From an uncultured Clostridia bacterium (GTDB taxonomy: Bacteria > Bacillota > Clostridia > Lachnospirales > Lachnospiraceae), in contig CAMJIC010000109.1 in the NCBI GenBank assembly GCA_946405675.1, positions 1 through 8,053 on the forward strand: a stretch of 8,053 nucleotides of DNA, written 5' to 3'. A model generated the notes under the pieces. It saw nothing but the letters and a program-made list of their open reading frames with translations, was not told the DNA's origin and did not search any database. The position numbers were made by a program, and so were the translations under genes. Shown here piece by piece: positions 6,763-8,053 of the stretch. Position 1 is the stretch's first letter, and each line of letters begins with the position of its first letter.

Positions 6763-6776
6763 TACCTGAGTGCTAA
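6750..6776 (-). promoter_or_regulatory. CIRCE-like operator (HrcA site) over the lon promoter
   Basis: The known CIRCE element is TTAGCACTC-N9-GAGTGCTAA. The minus strand here reads TTAGCACTC, nine bases, then CTCTGCTAA. One arm is perfect and the other keeps TGCTAA but has CTC for GAG, so 15 of 18 arm positions match with the exact N9 spacing. It overlaps the -35 hexamer, where a repressor would block transcription. HrcA normally controls groESL and hrcA-grpE-dnaK; placing lon under it is inference from the site. No CtsR-type heptad repeat was seen here. Confidence 0.75.
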
Positions 6777-6827
6777 TTTAATTGTGTAAAATCTATGTCT
6801 GCCGTAAAGCATCACCGCCAGCCTCTA

Positions 6828-6853
6828 AGGCTTCAGGACAGTACCTGAAGCCT
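6828..6853 (-). terminator. Hairpin downstream of the zinc-ribbon gene
   Basis: AGGCTTCAGG (6828-6837) pairs perfectly with CCTGAAGCCT (6844-6853) around a 6-base loop. It lies about 105 nt after the zinc-ribbon stop codon and upstream of the lon operator, so it is well placed to insulate lon. No U-run follows on the minus strand, so efficient intrinsic termination is uncertain. Apart from this hairpin, 6777-6957 shows nothing recognisable. Confidence 0.45.
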
Positions 6854-6957
6854 GACACCTCTGAAGCGGCGCTCCTGTATCAAATACTTTTTGCAACTTT
6901 TCCCCATGCAACAGGCGCATTTTTAACAACTTCTGCAGAAGATGCTTCTGTACCGGA

Positions 6958-7848
6958 TCACTTCCGGGCTTCCGGGTCTGTTTCCGCCGGCTTCTTCGGA
7001 ATCTGGACATTCCTCCTTCTCCACATCTCCGTCATCCCCTCCGATCCGCTTCTCCTGACACTGCTGTCCTCAGCCGGACCTGCCGGTGTGCCGCCTGCTT
7101 CTGTTGTTCTTTCCGCCGCTGTGATGTCTGCTCCTGCTGCACCTTCTGCCGCTGTACTGCCTGCTCCTGCTGCTCCTTCCGCCGCTATGCTGCCTGCTTT
7201 TGCTGCTCCTTCCGCCGCTGCACCGTCCGTTTGCAGACCGGGATCTCTCCCTTCTTCATCCGCCTTTGATCCGGAACCTGACGCACCCTGTTCTGACGCC
7301 TCCGGTGTCTTACCATCCGTATTCTTCTTTGACTTCACAAATTTCTGTTTCAGCAGGAAAAATGCATTATGGGTTCCCGCTGCTGCTCCGCCGACCGCTT
7401 CGCCGGTCTTATCCTTCGCACTGCCTGCCATATGTCCGACTTCCTGTCCCACCTCTTTTACGTCCATGGCAATCCTCAGGCCAGTCCTCTCCGGCCTGAC
7501 TTCCAGGCGGAATCCGCACCTGGCACAATATTTATCCCCGGAAGCTGCCGGGCGGGAACAGTTCGGGCAATAGACAATTCCCTTCATATGGTTCAGCTGA
7601 TCCGTGTAAGCTGCAATATTCGCATAGGCAACCTTCACGGCAGCCCATTCATCTTCAAGTCCCGCCTTAGGCTGGTCAGGGTGCTCCTTATAGACCGCTT
7701 CCCCAATCAGCGCAAACAACCGCTCAAGAGACTTCTTCTCCTGTGAGATCCGATTTGAAATCGAAACAGAATCGCTCATTTTCTGTACTCCGTTCTTAGT
7801 GTCCTGCCCAAGCTTGGACAGCGTCTTTGCCAGATCACTCAATCCCAT
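6958..7848 (-). CDS. Zinc-ribbon protein with helical N-terminus and Ala/Gly-rich 11-residue repeats
   Basis: I do not recognise a named gene. The 296-residue product has a predicted helical N-terminus (about 1-90, containing SISNRISQEKKSLERLFALIGEAV cut here by family similarity only), then a zinc ribbon CPNC (94-97) and CARC (108-111). A stretch at 141-158 (AGSAKDKTGEAVGGAAAG) and four 11-residue repeats at 211-254 (AAEGAAGAGST type) are rich in Ala, Gly, Glu and Thr. The last 45 residues are charged and probably disordered. No signal peptide or membrane segment is evident. Similar short helical plus zinc-ribbon proteins occur in Clostridia without known function. I chose ATG 7846-7848, with AAGGGGG 5 nt upstream; the frame stays open to 7962 but that part crosses the promoter and two inverted repeats. 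It appears monocistronic. Confidence 0.8.
   Translation of the reverse strand: MGLSDLAKTLSKLGQDTKNGVQKMSDSVSISNRISQEKKSLERLFALIGEAVYKEHPDQPKAGLEDEWAAVKVAYANIAAYTDQLNHMKGIVYCPNCSRPAASGDKYCARCGFRLEVRPERTGLRIAMDVKEVGQEVGHMAGSAKDKTGEAVGGAAAGTHNAFFLLKQKFVKSKKNTDGKTPEASEQGASGSGSKADEEGRDPGLQTDGAAAEGAAKAGSIAAEGAAGAGSTAAEGAAGADITAAERTTEAGGTPAGPAEDSSVRRSGSEGMTEMWRRRNVQIPKKPAETDPEARK
7088..7219 (-). repeat. 33-bp in-frame tandem repeat in the zinc-ribbon gene
   Basis: Four units of exactly 33 bp (7088-7120, 7121-7153, 7154-7186, 7187-7219) each end in GCCGCT on the plus strand. They encode 11-residue repeats: AAEGAAKAGSI, AAEGAAGAGST, AAEGAAGADIT and AAERTTEAGGT. The units at 7154 and 7187 are most alike, so duplication is probably most recent there. 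The period preserves the reading frame. Confidence 0.9.
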
Positions 7849-7853
7849 GACAT

Positions 7854-7860
7854 CCCCCTT
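7854..7860 (-). promoter_or_regulatory. Ribosome binding site of the zinc-ribbon gene
   Basis: The minus strand reads AAGGGGG, then 5 nt, then ATG 7846-7848. It supports the 296-residue product over the 334-residue alternative that begins at 7962. Confidence 0.65.
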
Positions 7861-7874
7861 ATCTGAAGATACAC

Positions 7875-7912
7875 ATTCCGCAGCCCCCTTCCTGCCGTTC
7901 AGGCTGCGGAAT
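7875..7912 (-). other. 11-bp hairpin in the 5' leader of the zinc-ribbon gene
   Basis: ATTCCGCAGCC (7875-7885) pairs perfectly with GGCTGCGGAAT (7902-7912) around a 16-base loop. With transcription starting near 7924, the hairpin would be near the 5' end of the mRNA and end about 14 nt before the ribosome binding site. It does not cover that site and has no following U-tract. A 5' stabilising stem or a regulator binding site are both possible. Confidence 0.6.
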
Positions 7913-7930
7913 CCTGATGCCTTTTCACTG

Positions 7931-7939
7931 ATTATACCA
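7931..7939 (-). promoter_or_regulatory. Extended -10 promoter of the zinc-ribbon gene
   Basis: The minus strand reads TGGTATAAT, a perfect TATAAT with the extended TGn. No good -35 hexamer lies 16-18 nt upstream; that space is taken by one arm of the 7950-7977 palindrome. This suggests an extended -10 promoter or one needing an activator. The predicted start is near 7924. Confidence 0.65.
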
Positions 7940-7949
7940 TAAGCAACGA

Positions 7950-7977
7950 GCCAAATGGACATTTATGACCATTTGGC
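7950..7977. promoter_or_regulatory. 9-bp palindrome at the -35 region, possible operator
   Basis: GCCAAATGG (7950-7958) and CCATTTGGC (7969-7977) are perfectly complementary around a 10-base AT-rich spacer. The near arm overlaps the -35 region of the zinc-ribbon promoter. The centre-to-centre spacing of 19 bp is close to two helical turns, as expected for a dimeric regulator. I do not recognise the motif. A chance inverted repeat of this size is possible. Confidence 0.5.
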
Positions 7978-7998
7978 GACTGCCACAGATGCCAGACG

Positions 7999-8053
7999 GT
8001 TACAAGTCACACCCCCGCCAGCGTAACTGCCCACTGCCCGGCTGGTCAGGCTA
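7999..8053 (-). repeat. Dispersed intergenic repeat, right copy
   Basis: Read on the minus strand, this matches 44-98 at 47 of 55 positions without gaps, including ACGCTGGC and GTGTGACTTGTAAC. It reaches the window edge, so its outer end is unknown. Similarity stops just past TGTAAC on the inner side. It lies upstream of the zinc-ribbon promoter region and shows no coding signs. Confidence 0.7.

Noticed and set aside
6782..7573. A 263-codon open frame on the plus strand, rich in Ala, Pro and Ser
   Set aside because: It is antisense to the zinc-ribbon gene and its composition is the complement of that gene's Ala/Gly repeats. It has no recognisable domain.
4064..7987. CGACTGCCACA shared between 4064-4074 and 7977-7987
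   Set aside because: An 11-base match is expected by chance several times within a window of this size, and the flanks do not align.

Overview
This 8,053-base window looks like a chromosomal housekeeping segment from a Gram-positive anaerobe of the Clostridia, most likely Lachnospiraceae. That placement is inferred from moderate GC content, strong AGGAGG-type ribosome binding sites, the order ispF - cysS - mrnC - rlmB (familiar in Bacillota) and the style of the proteins; no marker gene fixes it. All six convincing genes lie on the minus strand, so the region is read from right to left. I see no plus-strand gene, tRNA, rRNA, transposase or CRISPR array.

From right to left: (1) a gene for a 296-residue zinc-ribbon protein with an 11-residue repeat tail, behind an extended -10 promoter, a palindrome and a leader hairpin (6958-7977); (2) a 454-base gap with a hairpin, a CIRCE-like HrcA operator over a sigma-A-type promoter, and eight perfectly spaced 17-bp repeats in the predicted lon leader (6504-6957); (3) lon, an ATP-dependent protease (4089-6503); (4) a 236-base gap with a nested inverted repeat; (5) ispF, of the MEP isoprenoid pathway (3367-3852); (6) a 397-base gap with a 16-bp perfect hairpin and a good cysS promoter; (7) a likely cysS - mrnC - rlmB operon: cysteinyl-tRNA synthetase, Mini-ribonuclease III with an unusual heptad-repeat N-terminus, and a 23S rRNA 2'-O-methyltransferase.

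The last three genes share a translation and ribosome-maturation theme: CysRS charges tRNA-Cys, Mini-III trims 23S rRNA precursors, and RlmB methylates 23S rRNA. Lon is a protein quality-control protease, and its operator suggests heat-shock (HrcA) control.

The gene content is ordinary. The notable material is between and within genes. The 17-bp repeats upstream of lon form a run of hexapeptide mini-ORFs in which each stop overlaps the next start position, and the last opens in frame into lon. Two other tandem repeats (21 bp in mrnC, 33 bp in the zinc-ribbon gene) are multiples of three and stay in frame. A roughly 55-bp dispersed repeat occurs near both ends of the window in opposite orientation. 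Several long hairpins lack the U-tract of ordinary terminators.
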